Source: Paenibacillus_AR mesotrionivorans
GTDB lineage: Bacteria; Bacillota; Bacilli; Paenibacillales; NBRC-103111
Reading direction: 5' to 3'
Assembly (NCBI RefSeq): GCF_046098205.1
Contig: NZ_JBJURJ010000013.1
Coordinates: 62,001 to 126,000, forward strand
Length of the DNA: 64,000 bases
Shown here piece by piece: positions 43,252 through 52,476 of this stretch. Below the pieces are notes generated by a model. The model did not search any database, was not told the DNA's origin, and saw only the letters and a program-made list of their open reading frames with translations. Numbering within the stretch: the stretch's first letter is position 1; the number at the start of each line of letters is the position of its first letter. The translations under genes and the position numbers were made by a program.

Positions 43252-43617
43252 ATGTGTCAACCTAAACTCGCCAAGGCTGCACGCTCTAATATCAGCAACT
43301 ACATTCCGAAGCAACCGGCGGTGATTGAATGCTCCATCGAAAAGACCTTACACGTGATCGGCGGCAAATGGGCATTTCTCGTGCTCCGGGAGCTGTTCTG
43401 CGGAACCAAGCGTTTTGGCGAGCTGCAGCGGACCGTTTCCGGCATCAGCCCCAAGGCTTTAACCGACACGCTGCGGCATCTGGAGGAGCAGGGTGTGCTG
43501 GAGCGCCACGCATTCCCTACCGTACCGGTTACGGTGGAATACCGCCTCACCCCCAAGGGTCAGGATCTGCACCAAATTTTGAAGGAAATGAAGCTGTGGG
43601 CGGCCAAGTGGACCTGA
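43252..43617 (+). CDS. HxlR-family winged-helix regulator
   Basis: The 121-residue protein has the HxlR core: CSIEKTLHVIGGKWAFLVLRELFCGTKRFGELQRTVSGISPKALTDTLRHLEEQGVL and EYRLTPKGQDL. Cys residues at positions 2 and about 27 could serve redox sensing as in HypR/YodB, but this is speculative. The ATG follows AAGGAGG. A possible promoter (TTGCTT, 17 bases, TAAGGT) lies about 50 bases upstream. The neighbouring AI-2E permease gene may be in the same transcript. Confidence 0.9.
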   Translation: MCQPKLAKAARSNISNYIPKQPAVIECSIEKTLHVIGGKWAFLVLRELFCGTKRFGELQRTVSGISPKALTDTLRHLEEQGVLERHAFPTVPVTVEYRLTPKGQDLHQILKEMKLWAAKWT

Positions 43618-43689
43618 TGGGTGTGAAGCCGTAACGCACACCTGTTTGTCAGCTTGTCCAAACTAACCGGGGAGGGAACCCGCCAGACC

Positions 43690-44790
43690 ATGATGTCCTT
43701 TTATAAAAAATACTATAAAACGGCATTTGACATTGCCTTAATGATTTTTACTGTGTATCTGTTTATGCTCCTGTTCAGCTACCTGTACAAGATTGGCGCA
43801 CCGATATTTTGGGCCCTTCTGATCTTCGCCGCCATTGAGCCGCTGGCCCGCTCCCTGAACCGGAAGGGTGTTAAGAAGTCGCTGGCAACGGCCATTTCCC
43901 TGCTGCTGTTCATTATCATTATCCTGGCCATTCTGGTAGGGCTCAGCGCCATTCTGATTACCCAGCTGGACAATATCAAGGGCCTGATTCCCACCTTCAG
44001 CACCACCTTCCAGGATCAGGTGTACCAGGATATCAATGACCTGAAGCAGCGCTGGGACAATCTGCCTCCCGACTTGGCGGACCAGATCGTGCAATATGTC
44101 TCCACCATGGCCAAATACATCTCCTCCTTCACCACCATTGTCCTGGGATGGCTAATGAGCAAGTTCACCTCCTTCACCAGCTTTCTGGCGAACTTCTTCA
44201 TTGGCACCATTCTGGCCTATTTCCTGAGTGTGGAGATCGAGACCTGGAAGCGGATGGCCAGGGAGCATACCCCGGGCACCTTCAAGGTGGCGTTTAATTT
44301 TCTCCGGGAAAATGTGCTCCGTGGGATTGTGACCTACATAAAATCCACCCTGAAGCTGGTGTCCATTACAGGGGTGCTGGTCTTCATCGGTCTTCTGCTG
44401 TTTAATGTGGGTAATGCGTTTTCGGTGGCCCTGCTGTGCGCCTTCTTCGACGTGCTGCCGCTTCTGGGTGTATCCACCTTTTTCCTTCCTTGGATCGCTT
44501 ACCTGCTGATTGTCGGCGAGACGGTGCTGGCGATCAAAATCTCCATCCTTACCGCCATTGTGCTCTTGGTCAGGCAGATTCTGGAGCCCAAAATCACCGG
44601 CGACTCCCTGGGAGTGTCCGCCTTTACGATGCTGGCATTTATGATTATTTCCCTCTCCCTGTTCGGGGTAGCGGGATTGATTCTGTCCCCGGTGCTCATC
44701 ATCACCATCAAGGCCTTGAATGAGCAGGGGTACCTGAAGCGCTGGATCCGCAAGCCGGAGGATGACTACCAGCCAGAGTACATTGATTGA
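43690..44790 (+). CDS. AI-2E/PerM-family membrane protein (YtvI-like)
   Basis: About 366 residues and seven to eight membrane helices, with a large loop (about 100-150, GLIPTFSTTFQDQVYQDINDLKQRW) and the conserved segment LRENVLRGIVTYIKSTLKLVSITGVLVFIGLLLF followed by FFDVLPLLGVSTFFLPW and ILEPKITGDSLGVSAF. These are the PerM/AI-2E signatures; family members serve transport or sporulation (YtvI). No substrate can be given. I chose the ATG at 43690 over a TTG at 43654 because GGGGAGG lies between them. Confidence 0.87.
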   Translation: MMSFYKKYYKTAFDIALMIFTVYLFMLLFSYLYKIGAPIFWALLIFAAIEPLARSLNRKGVKKSLATAISLLLFIIIILAILVGLSAILITQLDNIKGLIPTFSTTFQDQVYQDINDLKQRWDNLPPDLADQIVQYVSTMAKYISSFTTIVLGWLMSKFTSFTSFLANFFIGTILAYFLSVEIETWKRMAREHTPGTFKVAFNFLRENVLRGIVTYIKSTLKLVSITGVLVFIGLLLFNVGNAFSVALLCAFFDVLPLLGVSTFFLPWIAYLLIVGETVLAIKISILTAIVLLVRQILEPKITGDSLGVSAFTMLAFMIISLSLFGVAGLILSPVLIITIKALNEQGYLKRWIRKPEDDYQPEYID

Positions 44791-44825
44791 TTATCGACCA
44801 TCCTTAGCAAAAAGGAGCCTCCGCT

Positions 44826-45293
44826 ATGAAAATTCGCCCCTTCCTTATGGAGGACTACCATCTGGCGTATGATTTATGGTGCCGTACTCCCGGCATGGGA
44901 CTAAGCGCCTCCGACAGCGAAGAGAATATCCGCCGGTTCCTGGAGCGGAACCCCGGCCTAAGCTTTGTGGCGGAGGACAATACCGGCGGTGTCCAGGGTA
45001 CGGTTCTGGCCGGCCATGACGGACGCCGCGGCTTCCTATATCATCTCGCCGTCAGCACCGCCTGCCGCGGGCAGGGCATAGGCAGACAGCTGGTCCTGGC
45101 GGCTCTGGACGCATTGGGCGGCCAAGGCATCATGAAGTGCCACATTATGGTGCTGGATGACAATGAGCTGGGACAGTCGTTCTGGAGCGGGCAAGGCTGG
45201 CTCAGGCGCGGCAATATCCTGCTCTATTCCCAAGACATTGGAGCCGACCAGGCAGACACCTGCTGTTCCTCCGACTCCAGCCGCACCTGCTGA
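44826..45293 (+). CDS. GNAT-family N-acetyltransferase
   Basis: A 155-residue GNAT: MKIRPFLMEDYHLAYDLW opens the fold, FLYHLAVSTACRGQGIGRQLVLAAL is the acetyl-CoA loop (R-G-x-G-I-G), and HIMVLDDNELGQSFWSGQGW is the typical end. It moves an acetyl group from acetyl-CoA to an amine on an unknown acceptor. The last 15 residues are Cys/Ser-rich (CCSSDSSRTC) and unusual. ATG follows AAAGGAG. It lies 35 bases downstream of the permease; the terminator at 45348-45377 ends the transcript. Confidence 0.9.
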   Translation: MKIRPFLMEDYHLAYDLWCRTPGMGLSASDSEENIRRFLERNPGLSFVAEDNTGGVQGTVLAGHDGRRGFLYHLAVSTACRGQGIGRQLVLAALDALGGQGIMKCHIMVLDDNELGQSFWSGQGWLRRGNILLYSQDIGADQADTCCSSDSSRTC

Positions 45294-45347
45294 CAGCGCC
45301 CGAATAAGCTGCTGCCAAGATTGATACCTCCACACATACAATAAACG

Positions 45348-45377
45348 GCCCACCGATCAGGCGGGCTTGTTTTTTTT
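45348..45377 (+). terminator. Terminator of the acetyltransferase transcript
   Basis: GCCCACC and GGCGGGC (one mismatch) around GATCA, followed by a long T-run. Confidence 0.7.
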
Positions 45378-45516
45378 CGTTTTTAGAGAGAAAACCAGCT
45401 ATTTTTGCCACAATAAAGAAATCAGAGACCGAAGTGCCAGCTATATAAGAGGAAGCTTCTCGGATGTTTACGGGATATGGACATTTATCGTAATTTGTCT
45501 TTCATAAGGTGGACAT

Positions 45517-45672
45517 TCAGAAATAGTGAATGCCCGGGGCTTTCGCTGCCACGAAACACAACATATAGAACAAAAAAATAACTATTACCACAACATATAG
45601 AAAGACCCACTTCCACCTCCGCCTATCTGACAATGTCCACTTTCCGACGGACAATTGTGCGGCTTTGTCCAT
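45517..45672 (-). CDS. Possible small membrane protein, 51 residues
   Basis: From an ATG at 45672 the frame encodes a charged start (SVGKWTLSDRRRWKW) and one strong membrane helix (VFLYVVVIVIFLFYMLCFVA). The ribosome site (AAGGGG, about 13 bases off) is poor, and the sequence has two 14-bp direct copies (CACAACATATAGAA at about 45557 and 45589), so the frame may be fortuitous. Otherwise I see nothing in 45378-45707. Confidence 0.3.
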   Translation of the reverse strand: MDKAAQLSVGKWTLSDRRRWKWVFLYVVVIVIFLFYMLCFVAAKAPGIHYF

Positions 45673-45707
45673 TCCCTGCACACATCCCCTTGCCTTAATG
45701 ATTCCTG

Positions 45708-45757
45708 TTGACAGCAGCGTGGCCATTTTTTTATAATTACCCAAGTGAATAGTTCAC
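45708..45757 (+). promoter_or_regulatory. SigA promoter and MarR-type operator of the MarR-MMPL operon
   Basis: Consensus TTGACA (45708-45713), 18-base spacer, TATAAT (45732-45737). The inverted repeat GTGAATAGTTCAC lies at 45745-45757, just downstream of the -10, where a bound repressor would block transcription. The obvious candidate is the MarR protein encoded next. Confidence 0.72.
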
Positions 45758-45822
45758 GTGTTGAATTAAATGGTCAAGCCCGAATGAAGCTGACCTAAGT
45801 CGGGAGAGTTAGGAGATGGATT

Positions 45823-46278
45823 ATGGAGCCCAAAAAGCTTGATGCCCTGATTTCACGGTACGAGGACGTGTATCTCTTCGCCACCCGGATGATCGGGTCC
45901 ATTGTGGCGGAGCTGGTGCAGGAAATGACCATGGAGCAGTATTTTGCAGTCCGTTTCCTGTCCAAGCACGGGCCTTGTCCCGCTTCCCGCCTGGCCGAGG
46001 CCTGCGGGGTCAACCGGAGCGCGGTTACCGCTATGGTCGACCGGCTGGTTACCAAAGGATATGTGACCCGCATCCGTGATGAAGTGGATCGGCGTGTGGT
46101 CTATCTGGAAACCACAGAGGCCGGCCAAACCGTTTATCACGCCACTCAGGAAAAAATCCGCCAGTTTGTGGAATTCTATCTGCAGCAGCTGGAGGAGGAG
46201 GAAGCGGAGGCCTTTATCCGGATTTACGAAAAAATCGGCAACATTATTTCCGTAAACAATGGAGGAGAACAGTCATGA
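45823..46278 (+). CDS. MarR-family transcriptional regulator
   Basis: A 151-residue winged-helix protein: helices for dimerisation at both ends, GPCPASRLAEACGVNRSAVTAMVDRLVTKGYV as recognition helix and wing with RIRDEVDRRVVYLETTEAG. Typical MarR length. It overlaps the MMPL gene by four bases (ATGA), and an inverted repeat at 45745-45757 overlaps its own promoter region, so autorepression with release by a ligand exported by the MMPL pump is likely. ATG follows AGGAG by seven bases. Confidence 0.92.
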   Translation: MEPKKLDALISRYEDVYLFATRMIGSIVAELVQEMTMEQYFAVRFLSKHGPCPASRLAEACGVNRSAVTAMVDRLVTKGYVTRIRDEVDRRVVYLETTEAGQTVYHATQEKIRQFVEFYLQQLEEEEAEAFIRIYEKIGNIISVNNGGEQS

Positions 46279-49200
46279 AAATGATTTTGAAAAGCCGTTG
46301 GCTCATTATGGCCATTTGGATCGGCGGCCTTGTGGCGCTTTTGATGACAGCTCCCAGCATGGCCAATCTCGTCCGGGAAAAGGGCGGGATCGCCCTTCCT
46401 GAAGGTTACCCTTCCGTATTGGCCGCCGAGATGCAGGAGCGCCATCAGACCAAGGATCCCGACGAGCTGTCCATTATCGCGGTGTTCCATAATGCTGCTG
46501 GCTTGACAGCCTCTGACAAGGAAGCCATCAACGCCACTCTGGGCCAGCTGAAGTCCTCTGCCCAGAGCCTGGGCATCACCGGCATCATGTCCGCCTTCGA
46601 CAGCAAGGAGCTGGAGTCCCAGATGGCGGCCAAGGACAACAAAACCATGATCGCCATGGTGAATGTGAAGCAGAATGGCCGGGACACCGCAGAAATCCGT
46701 GAGGCATTGCAAAAGCCCATGGAGAAGCTGCCCGTGGAGCATTATCTGACCGGCCAGCATCTTATTGATGAGGATGTGGTCATCAGCTCGGAGAAAGGGC
46801 TTCAGCGTACGGAGCTGATCACTGTTTTTTTCATTCTGATCGTGCTGGTTCTGGTATTCCGCTCGGTAGTTGCCCCTCTGATCCCGCTTGTAACCGTGGG
46901 GATTACCTATCTGGCCAGCCAATCCATCGTCGCTTTCCTGGTGGATCAGCTGAATTTCCCGATTTCCAACTTTACGCAGATTTTCTTGGTGGCGGTGCTG
47001 TTCGGGATCGGTACGGACTATTGCATTCTCCTGCTCAGCCGGTTTAAAGAGGAGCTGGCCCATAACCCCGGGCAGGTTCACGAGGCTATTGTCAGAACCT
47101 ACTCCACTGCCGGACGGACCGTTATTTTCAGCGGATTGGCCGCTTTGGTTGGTTTCTCCACCATCGGTCTGGCCAGCTTCAAGCTGTATCAATCCGCCAC
47201 GGCTGTAGCCATTGGCGTCGCCGTGCTGCTGGCTGCCTTGTTTACCATCGTGCCCTTCTTCATGGCGCTGTTGGGCGGACGGCTGTTCTGGCCCTCCAAA
47301 CGGTCCAGTGAGCATCACGAAAGCCGCATGTGGGCGGCAACCGGAAGCTTCTCCCTGCGCAAGCCCTGGGCTGCTCTGCTGTTGGCAGCGGTTATTGTTG
47401 TGCCCCTTTTGCTCAGCTACAAGGGCACTCTGTCCTTCAATTCCTTGAATGAAATCGGCGAAAACTACGATTCCGTGAAGGGCTTCAACCTGGTAGCCGA
47501 CAGCTTCGGTCCCGGGGAAGCCATGACCACCAAGGTGGTACTGGAAAGTGACAAGACGATGGATAATGAAGAAGCCTTCGGCGTCATCGAAAAGGTCTCC
47601 CGCGAGCTGCTCCGTACTCCCGGTGTAGCCAAGGTGCGCAGCCTCACCCGCCCTCTTGGGGAGGAGATGCCGGAATTCGCCGTAGCCAGCCAGGCCAAAA
47701 CCGTCAGCGACGGACTGGGACAGGGCAGCGCAGGGCTGGAAACCATCAAGAACGGGCTGGCCGAAGCCTCCAAGTCCTTAAGCGGCTCCGCCCCCCAAAT
47801 GGCGCAGGCTACAGACGGCATCAACCAACTGGTTGATGGCACAGGCAAGCTGAAAAACGGCGTGGAGGAGCTGCAAGCCGGGCTCAGCCGCATTGAGCAG
47901 GGTGTCCGCAGCGGCGCTACCGGCGCCGGAGATCTGGCCAACGGCATCGCTGCTCTGGAGAAAAGCGCCCAGCAGCTGGCAGACAGCGGCAATCAGCTGC
48001 TGAGCGGCTATGAAGCCGCCAAAAACGGGCTGGGCCAGCTATCCGGCATGTACAATGCCGTGCAGGCCGGACTGAAGGACTCCGCCGCCGCGCTGGCTTC
48101 ACTGGAAGCCCGGTTTGCCGCGCTGGACGGCAAATTCCCGGGCCTGGCCGAGGACAGCGACTTCATCGCTGTCCGCCAAACCGTGGCCCAGACCGCCAAG
48201 GGGATCGGCGAGCTGGAAGCCGGGCTGGGCCAGCTTACCGCCCAGCTCAGCAATGTCCAGGCCGGCCTGGTATCGGCCAACGCCGGCCTGTCCCAGCTTG
48301 TGGCCGGCCAATCCGGCGTCGCCGGCGGCATCAAGCAGGTGGGCCAAGGGGCCGGCAGCCTGGAAGCCGGCCTGACTGCCGCCGCCAACGGCCAAAGCCA
48401 GGCTGTAGCTAACCTGCCCGCCATCCAGGCAGGGCTGACCCAACTGGCCCAAGGCCAGGGCGAGCTGGCCAACGGCTTCTCCTCCGTAGGCGGACAGCTG
48501 CAGCAGCTGGTCAGCGGCCTGGACCAAAGCGCAGGCGGCATCGGCCAGGTTCAAACCGGCCTAACCGCGGCACAGGCTTATCTGAACGAGCTGGCCGCCG
48601 CCCAGGACAAGGAAACCTCCGGCTGGTTCTTCCCCAAGGAGGCGGCGCAGAACCCGCAGTTCCAGCATGTGCTGGCCACCTACCTGTCTCCGGATAAGAA
48701 GCTGGCCAGCTTCGAGCTGGTGCTGGCTACCAATCCCTACGAGGCCGAGGCGATGGGCTCGATTGACGGCATCCGGGAGGCAGCGGAGAAAGCCATTCAG
48801 GGCACGGCTCTGGAGGGCAGCCAAATCGGCATAAGCGGCGTTACCTCGGTGTACCATGACCTGGACAACATGTCCAGCTCCGACTACAAACGCACCGTGC
48901 TGCTGATGCTCATCGGCATCACGCTGGTTCTCATCATCCTGCTGCGTTCCCTGGTGATGCCCATCTACCTGATCGCATCCCTGGCGGTCTGCTACTTCTC
49001 GTCCCTGGCGGTAAACGAGCTGATCTTCGTCCGCATTCTGGGCCATACGGGCACAAGCTGGGCCATCCCCTTCTTCGGATTTGTTATGCTGATGGCGTTG
49101 GGTGTAGATTACAGCATCTTCCTCATGGACCGGTTCAATGAGCATAAGGATGATGAAACTGCGGAAGCCGCTATTCTCACCGCCATGAAAAAGATGGGCA

Positions 49201-49406
49201 CCGTCATCGTGTCCGCCGTGATTATTCTGGCCGGCACCTTCGCCGCCATGTACCCGTCCGGTGTGATGTCGCTTTTGCAGATCGCAACCGTGGTTTTGGC
49301 CGGTTTGTTCCTCTACACGCTGTTGTTCCTGCAATTTGTGGTGCCCGTCATGGTGAAGCTCTTCGGCCGCGGCAATTGGTGGCCGTTTATGCCCAAGCGC
49401 AAATAG
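46275..49406 (+). CDS. MMPL-family (RND superfamily) exporter
   Basis: The 1043-residue pump has helix 1 at about 8-25, five helices at about 175-345 (including AVLFGIGTDYCILLLSRFKEEL, the proton-path GTDY motif), a very large extracellular loop (about 385-855) and five to six C-terminal helices (FVMLMALGVDYSIFLMDRFNEH). The loop contains degenerate repeats rich in GL, QL and AG (about 470-770), probably coiled-coil, like the YhgE/Pip class. It may export lipids or drugs. Regulated with the upstream MarR gene; ATG has GGAGGAG. A weak hairpin (CCGCAATCCTGCGG, 49450-49463) follows. Confidence 0.92.
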   Translation: MKMILKSRWLIMAIWIGGLVALLMTAPSMANLVREKGGIALPEGYPSVLAAEMQERHQTKDPDELSIIAVFHNAAGLTASDKEAINATLGQLKSSAQSLGITGIMSAFDSKELESQMAAKDNKTMIAMVNVKQNGRDTAEIREALQKPMEKLPVEHYLTGQHLIDEDVVISSEKGLQRTELITVFFILIVLVLVFRSVVAPLIPLVTVGITYLASQSIVAFLVDQLNFPISNFTQIFLVAVLFGIGTDYCILLLSRFKEELAHNPGQVHEAIVRTYSTAGRTVIFSGLAALVGFSTIGLASFKLYQSATAVAIGVAVLLAALFTIVPFFMALLGGRLFWPSKRSSEHHESRMWAATGSFSLRKPWAALLLAAVIVVPLLLSYKGTLSFNSLNEIGENYDSVKGFNLVADSFGPGEAMTTKVVLESDKTMDNEEAFGVIEKVSRELLRTPGVAKVRSLTRPLGEEMPEFAVASQAKTVSDGLGQGSAGLETIKNGLAEASKSLSGSAPQMAQATDGINQLVDGTGKLKNGVEELQAGLSRIEQGVRSGATGAGDLANGIAALEKSAQQLADSGNQLLSGYEAAKNGLGQLSGMYNAVQAGLKDSAAALASLEARFAALDGKFPGLAEDSDFIAVRQTVAQTAKGIGELEAGLGQLTAQLSNVQAGLVSANAGLSQLVAGQSGVAGGIKQVGQGAGSLEAGLTAAANGQSQAVANLPAIQAGLTQLAQGQGELANGFSSVGGQLQQLVSGLDQSAGGIGQVQTGLTAAQAYLNELAAAQDKETSGWFFPKEAAQNPQFQHVLATYLSPDKKLASFELVLATNPYEAEAMGSIDGIREAAEKAIQGTALEGSQIGISGVTSVYHDLDNMSSSDYKRTVLLMLIGITLVLIILLRSLVMPIYLIASLAVCYFSSLAVNELIFVRILGHTGTSWAIPFFGFVMLMALGVDYSIFLMDRFNEHKDDETAEAAILTAMKKMGTVIVSAVIILAGTFAAMYPSGVMSLLQIATVVLAGLFLYTLLFLQFVVPVMVKLFGRGNWWPFMPKRK

Positions 49407-49533
49407 CCACGGCAGCGTCTATTCTTTTCCCACAATTTCACATCATTCCGCCGCAATCCTGCGGTTTTCCTCCGGTAAAGTAATCCTTGGATGGGGAGGA
49501 CAGTTCCTCCCCCACTTTCAAGGAGGGATAACC

Positions 49534-50208
49534 ATGAAATACTGGAAACAAAGCCTGATCGTACTCGGCATATCCGCTTTGGCTCTGCCGGTGGCCGCTT
49601 TGGCCGCTCAGGAGGGGGGGCCTGCACTCTCCAGACATGCCTCTATTCCCCCGCTGGCCCAAAGCAGCCTCTCCAAAGCCGGAAATACCGCCCAAACAGC
49701 CGCAAGCAACGCCAAAAAGGTGCTCCGGGAGTCGGCTTCGTTAGGTGTGAATAAACAAATGTATTACACGCTGCTGTCGGAAAAATACACACCCGGCGAT
49801 ACAGAGCAGTGGAAAGCGGCCTTTGCGGAACGGGACCGTCTGCTTGGGGAGCTGAAGGCTATCAAACCCACCGCGGAGGAAAAAACAGCCATGAAGGAAA
49901 AGCTTTCCGCCGGGCTGGAGAAGCTGCGCGAGGAGCGCAAGGCAGGTACGCTGGATAAACAATCGCTCCAGGACCAAATCAAGGGGCTGAAGGAAAGTTT
50001 CGGGGGGCTTAAGGCTCTGAAAGCAGAAAATTGGGACAGCGTGCTGACCGGCCGCAAGGAGCTTCAGCAAAGCTTTACCGCTGCAATTGAAGCCGGCGAT
50101 GCCGGGGCGATCAGCACTGTGCTGCCCAAGCTGCTGGAGCAAACCCGCGGGGAGAACACGGCTTTGGGCCAACTGGTGGCCAAGCTGCAAGCCGAACTGG
50201 CGCAATAA
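49534..50208 (+). CDS. Exported helical protein of unknown function
   Basis: The 224-residue product begins with a signal peptide (MKYWKQSLIVLGISALALPVAALA, likely cut after ALA-A). The mature part is almost all helical and charged, with coiled-coil-like stretches (AEEKTAMKEKLSAGLEKLREERKAG). I do not recognise the family. It is preceded by AAGGAGGG and closed by a strong terminator, and it precedes a two-component system by about 150 bases; a cell-envelope stress role would fit but is unproven. Confidence 0.75.
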   Translation: MKYWKQSLIVLGISALALPVAALAAQEGGPALSRHASIPPLAQSSLSKAGNTAQTAASNAKKVLRESASLGVNKQMYYTLLSEKYTPGDTEQWKAAFAERDRLLGELKAIKPTAEEKTAMKEKLSAGLEKLREERKAGTLDKQSLQDQIKGLKESFGGLKALKAENWDSVLTGRKELQQSFTAAIEAGDAGAISTVLPKLLEQTRGENTALGQLVAKLQAELAQ

Positions 50209-50249
50209 TCCAAACCGGCGGCCGCTCCAGAATAGCAGTCAGCATTGTC

Positions 50250-50295
50250 AAGAGGCTCTGCAGCTTCCATACGGAGGACTGCAAGCCTCTTTTTT
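50250..50295 (+). terminator. Terminator of the exported helical protein gene
   Basis: AAGAGGCT-(C)TGCAG pairs with CTGCA-AGCCTCTT over a small inner hairpin, followed by TTTTTT. Confidence 0.85.
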
Positions 50296-50361
50296 CATTG
50301 CAGCAGTCCGGCGCTTGCTATATGATGAACCCAAACCCATGGACAGGACGAACGGAGATGG

Positions 50362-51048
50362 ATGCCGTTGAGCTATTTATTATATTTGGCGGAGGATGAA
50401 CCCAGCCTGAGCCAGGTGCTGGCTGCTTATTTGGCCCGGGAAGGATGGATGGTGGAGGTTTTCACCAACGGGGAAGCAGCCAGGCAAGCCATACCCGAAA
50501 AGCCCCATTTGTGGATTTTGGATATTATGCTTCCCGGCGTGGACGGGTATCAGCTGATCAAGGAGATCAAGCAGCATGATCCCGCCGTCCCTGTTATCTT
50601 CATTTCGGCCCGGGATGCGGATCTGGACCGGATTCTGGGGCTGGAGATGGGCAGCGACGATTATTTGCCCAAGCCCTTTTTGCCGAGAGAGCTGGTGATC
50701 CGGTCCAGGAAGCTTCTGGAGAGAGTGTACCGCGATGCCGGAAGCGGACAGCTGCCTTCCCCCTTATACCATATGGCCCCTTTCACCTTGGATGTGGCCC
50801 GGCGCACCTTGTTCAGCCAAGGAAATCCCATTGACCTGACCTCCAAGGAATTTGACCTGGCCGCCCTGCTGTTCTCACATCCCGGACAAGCCTTTACCCG
50901 TGAGCAGCTGCTCCGGCAAATTTGGGGGGAAGATTATTTCGGATCGGACCGGGTAGTGGATGATCTGATCCGGCGTGTCCGGCGGAAGCTGCCCGGGCTT
51001 AGGCTGGAGACCCTGTATGGCCACGGATACAGGCTGGTGCGGCCATGA
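50362..51048 (+). CDS. OmpR-family response regulator
   Basis: A 228-residue regulator: receiver with EDEP acidic pocket, phospho-Asp in LWILDIMLPGVDGY, VIFISARDADLD and LPKPFLPRELV (Lys); then a winged helix (PIDLTSKEFDLAALLFSHPGQAFTREQLLRQIWG ... VDDLIRRVRRKL, LYGHGYRL). It overlaps the following kinase gene by four bases. The ATG at 50362 is close to GGAG; a TTG at 50368 is possible. Target genes unknown. Confidence 0.92.
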   Translation: MPLSYLLYLAEDEPSLSQVLAAYLAREGWMVEVFTNGEAARQAIPEKPHLWILDIMLPGVDGYQLIKEIKQHDPAVPVIFISARDADLDRILGLEMGSDDYLPKPFLPRELVIRSRKLLERVYRDAGSGQLPSPLYHMAPFTLDVARRTLFSQGNPIDLTSKEFDLAALLFSHPGQAFTREQLLRQIWGEDYFGSDRVVDDLIRRVRRKLPGLRLETLYGHGYRLVRP

Positions 51049-52391
51049 AAAACCGCCCGCTGGCTTTTCAGATCTGGACGGGGCTGGTTCTGCTCACCAC
51101 CGCTATCCTTGTGCTGGTTTTTCTGCTGATGCCTGTGATCCTGAACCGGTATGTCTCCCGGGAAATATACGCGTCCATTGAAAGTGAGCAGGAAACCGGA
51201 ATCCGCAAGGGGGAAGCGGGTCTGTCCGACCCGAATATGGCGGAACGGCAGATTGAACAGCAGGATAAACGTACGGTGAAAACTTTCCTGCTGTTGGATA
51301 GCGGCCGGCAGGTAGCCCCGCTGCGCAATATCCCCTCGGTCCTGCTGGAGGACGCGCGCAGACATTCCGCCCTGCAGACTGCCTTATCCGGACGATATCA
51401 GATCAATGTGGAGGGGGAGCGGCTTTTTTATGTCATCCGGCATGTCCGGATTCTGAACCGCCAATTCACCGTAGTGTCCTATATGTGGGATACGTATTAC
51501 CATGACCTGATGAAAGGGATGATGAAGCAGCTGATATGGGTGTCCGCGGCTGTGCTGCTGTTCAGCCTGCTGCCGGCCTTATGGCTGTCCCGTTCACTAT
51601 CCCGGCCGCTGGTAATGCTAAGCGGGTTTGTGAGGGGGATTGCAGGCCGCAGCTGGGGAGAACCTCTCACACTGGAGCGCAAAGACGAAATCGGCCAGCT
51701 GGCTGGATCCATTGAAGTGATGCGCGATCGTCTGAAGCGGCAGGATGAATACCAGCAAACGATGCTCCAGCATGTCTCCCATGAGTTGAAAACCCCGGTT
51801 ATGATCATCCGGAGCTATGCCCAATCCATAGAGGACGGCATCTATCCCCAAGGTGACCTGGCGGGTTCTGTCCATGTCATCAGCAAGGAATCGGAGCGGC
51901 TGGAGAAGCTGGTCCACAAGCTCCTCTATCTCACGAAGCTCGATTATGTGGCGGCGGAGGCGAAGCGGCACCAAACCTTCCGTTTGGACCAGACAGTCGG
52001 AGCTGTGCTGGAGAAGCTCCGTTGGAAGCGGCCTGAGCTGGTCTATGAAGCCGTTATGGAGCCGCTGAGCGTGGTTGGGGATGAGGAGCAGTGGACAACC
52101 GCCGTGGAGAACCTGCTGGATAACCAAATCAGATATGCTCAAACCCGGGTGCTAATCCGGACGGAGGGGCCAACCCTGCTGGTTCTGGGAAATGACGGCC
52201 CTCCCCTGCCACCCCAAGTGGCCGGGCAGGAATTCAGCGCCTTCGGCAGCGGACCCGGAGGCCAATTCGGGCTGGGCCTGACCATCGTTCAGCGTGTTGC
52301 CAGTCTCCATCATGCACAGCTTTTGGCGCGCAATATTGCCGGGGGGGTTGAATTCCGCATCTCCTTTTCCCCGTCTGCCTCAGAATCCTGA
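51045..52391 (+). CDS. Membrane sensor histidine kinase
   Basis: A 448-residue kinase with two membrane helices (about 12-33 and 163-185), an extracytoplasmic loop of about 130 residues, HAMP-like linker (SRPLVMLSGFVRGIAGRSW), H-box MLQHVSHELKTPVMIIRSY, N-box AVENLLDNQIRYA and glycine boxes LGNDGPPLP and FGLGLTIVQR. The G1 box has N-D-G rather than D-x-G. Partner of the overlapping regulator. Ligand unknown. Confidence 0.92.
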   Translation: MKNRPLAFQIWTGLVLLTTAILVLVFLLMPVILNRYVSREIYASIESEQETGIRKGEAGLSDPNMAERQIEQQDKRTVKTFLLLDSGRQVAPLRNIPSVLLEDARRHSALQTALSGRYQINVEGERLFYVIRHVRILNRQFTVVSYMWDTYYHDLMKGMMKQLIWVSAAVLLFSLLPALWLSRSLSRPLVMLSGFVRGIAGRSWGEPLTLERKDEIGQLAGSIEVMRDRLKRQDEYQQTMLQHVSHELKTPVMIIRSYAQSIEDGIYPQGDLAGSVHVISKESERLEKLVHKLLYLTKLDYVAAEAKRHQTFRLDQTVGAVLEKLRWKRPELVYEAVMEPLSVVGDEEQWTTAVENLLDNQIRYAQTRVLIRTEGPTLLVLGNDGPPLPPQVAGQEFSAFGSGPGGQFGLGLTIVQRVASLHHAQLLARNIAGGVEFRISFSPSASES

Positions 52392-52406
52392 ATTCGGATG
52401 AAGGTA

Positions 52407-52434
52407 TTGGACCCGGCGCAATTTATGGTATAAT
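52407..52434 (+). promoter_or_regulatory. Promoter of the DUF3054 gene
   Basis: TTGGAC (52407-52412), 16-base spacer, TATAAT (52429-52434), 42 bases before the ATG. Confidence 0.5.
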
Positions 52435-52476
52435 GGTTCGAAGTGAGTTGTAATAACGCGTAGGAGACAGAGAACC

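Noticed and set aside
45378..45707. Several GTCCA/TGGAC-containing words that look like another repeat family
   Set aside because: The copies are too short and irregular to define a unit from one window.
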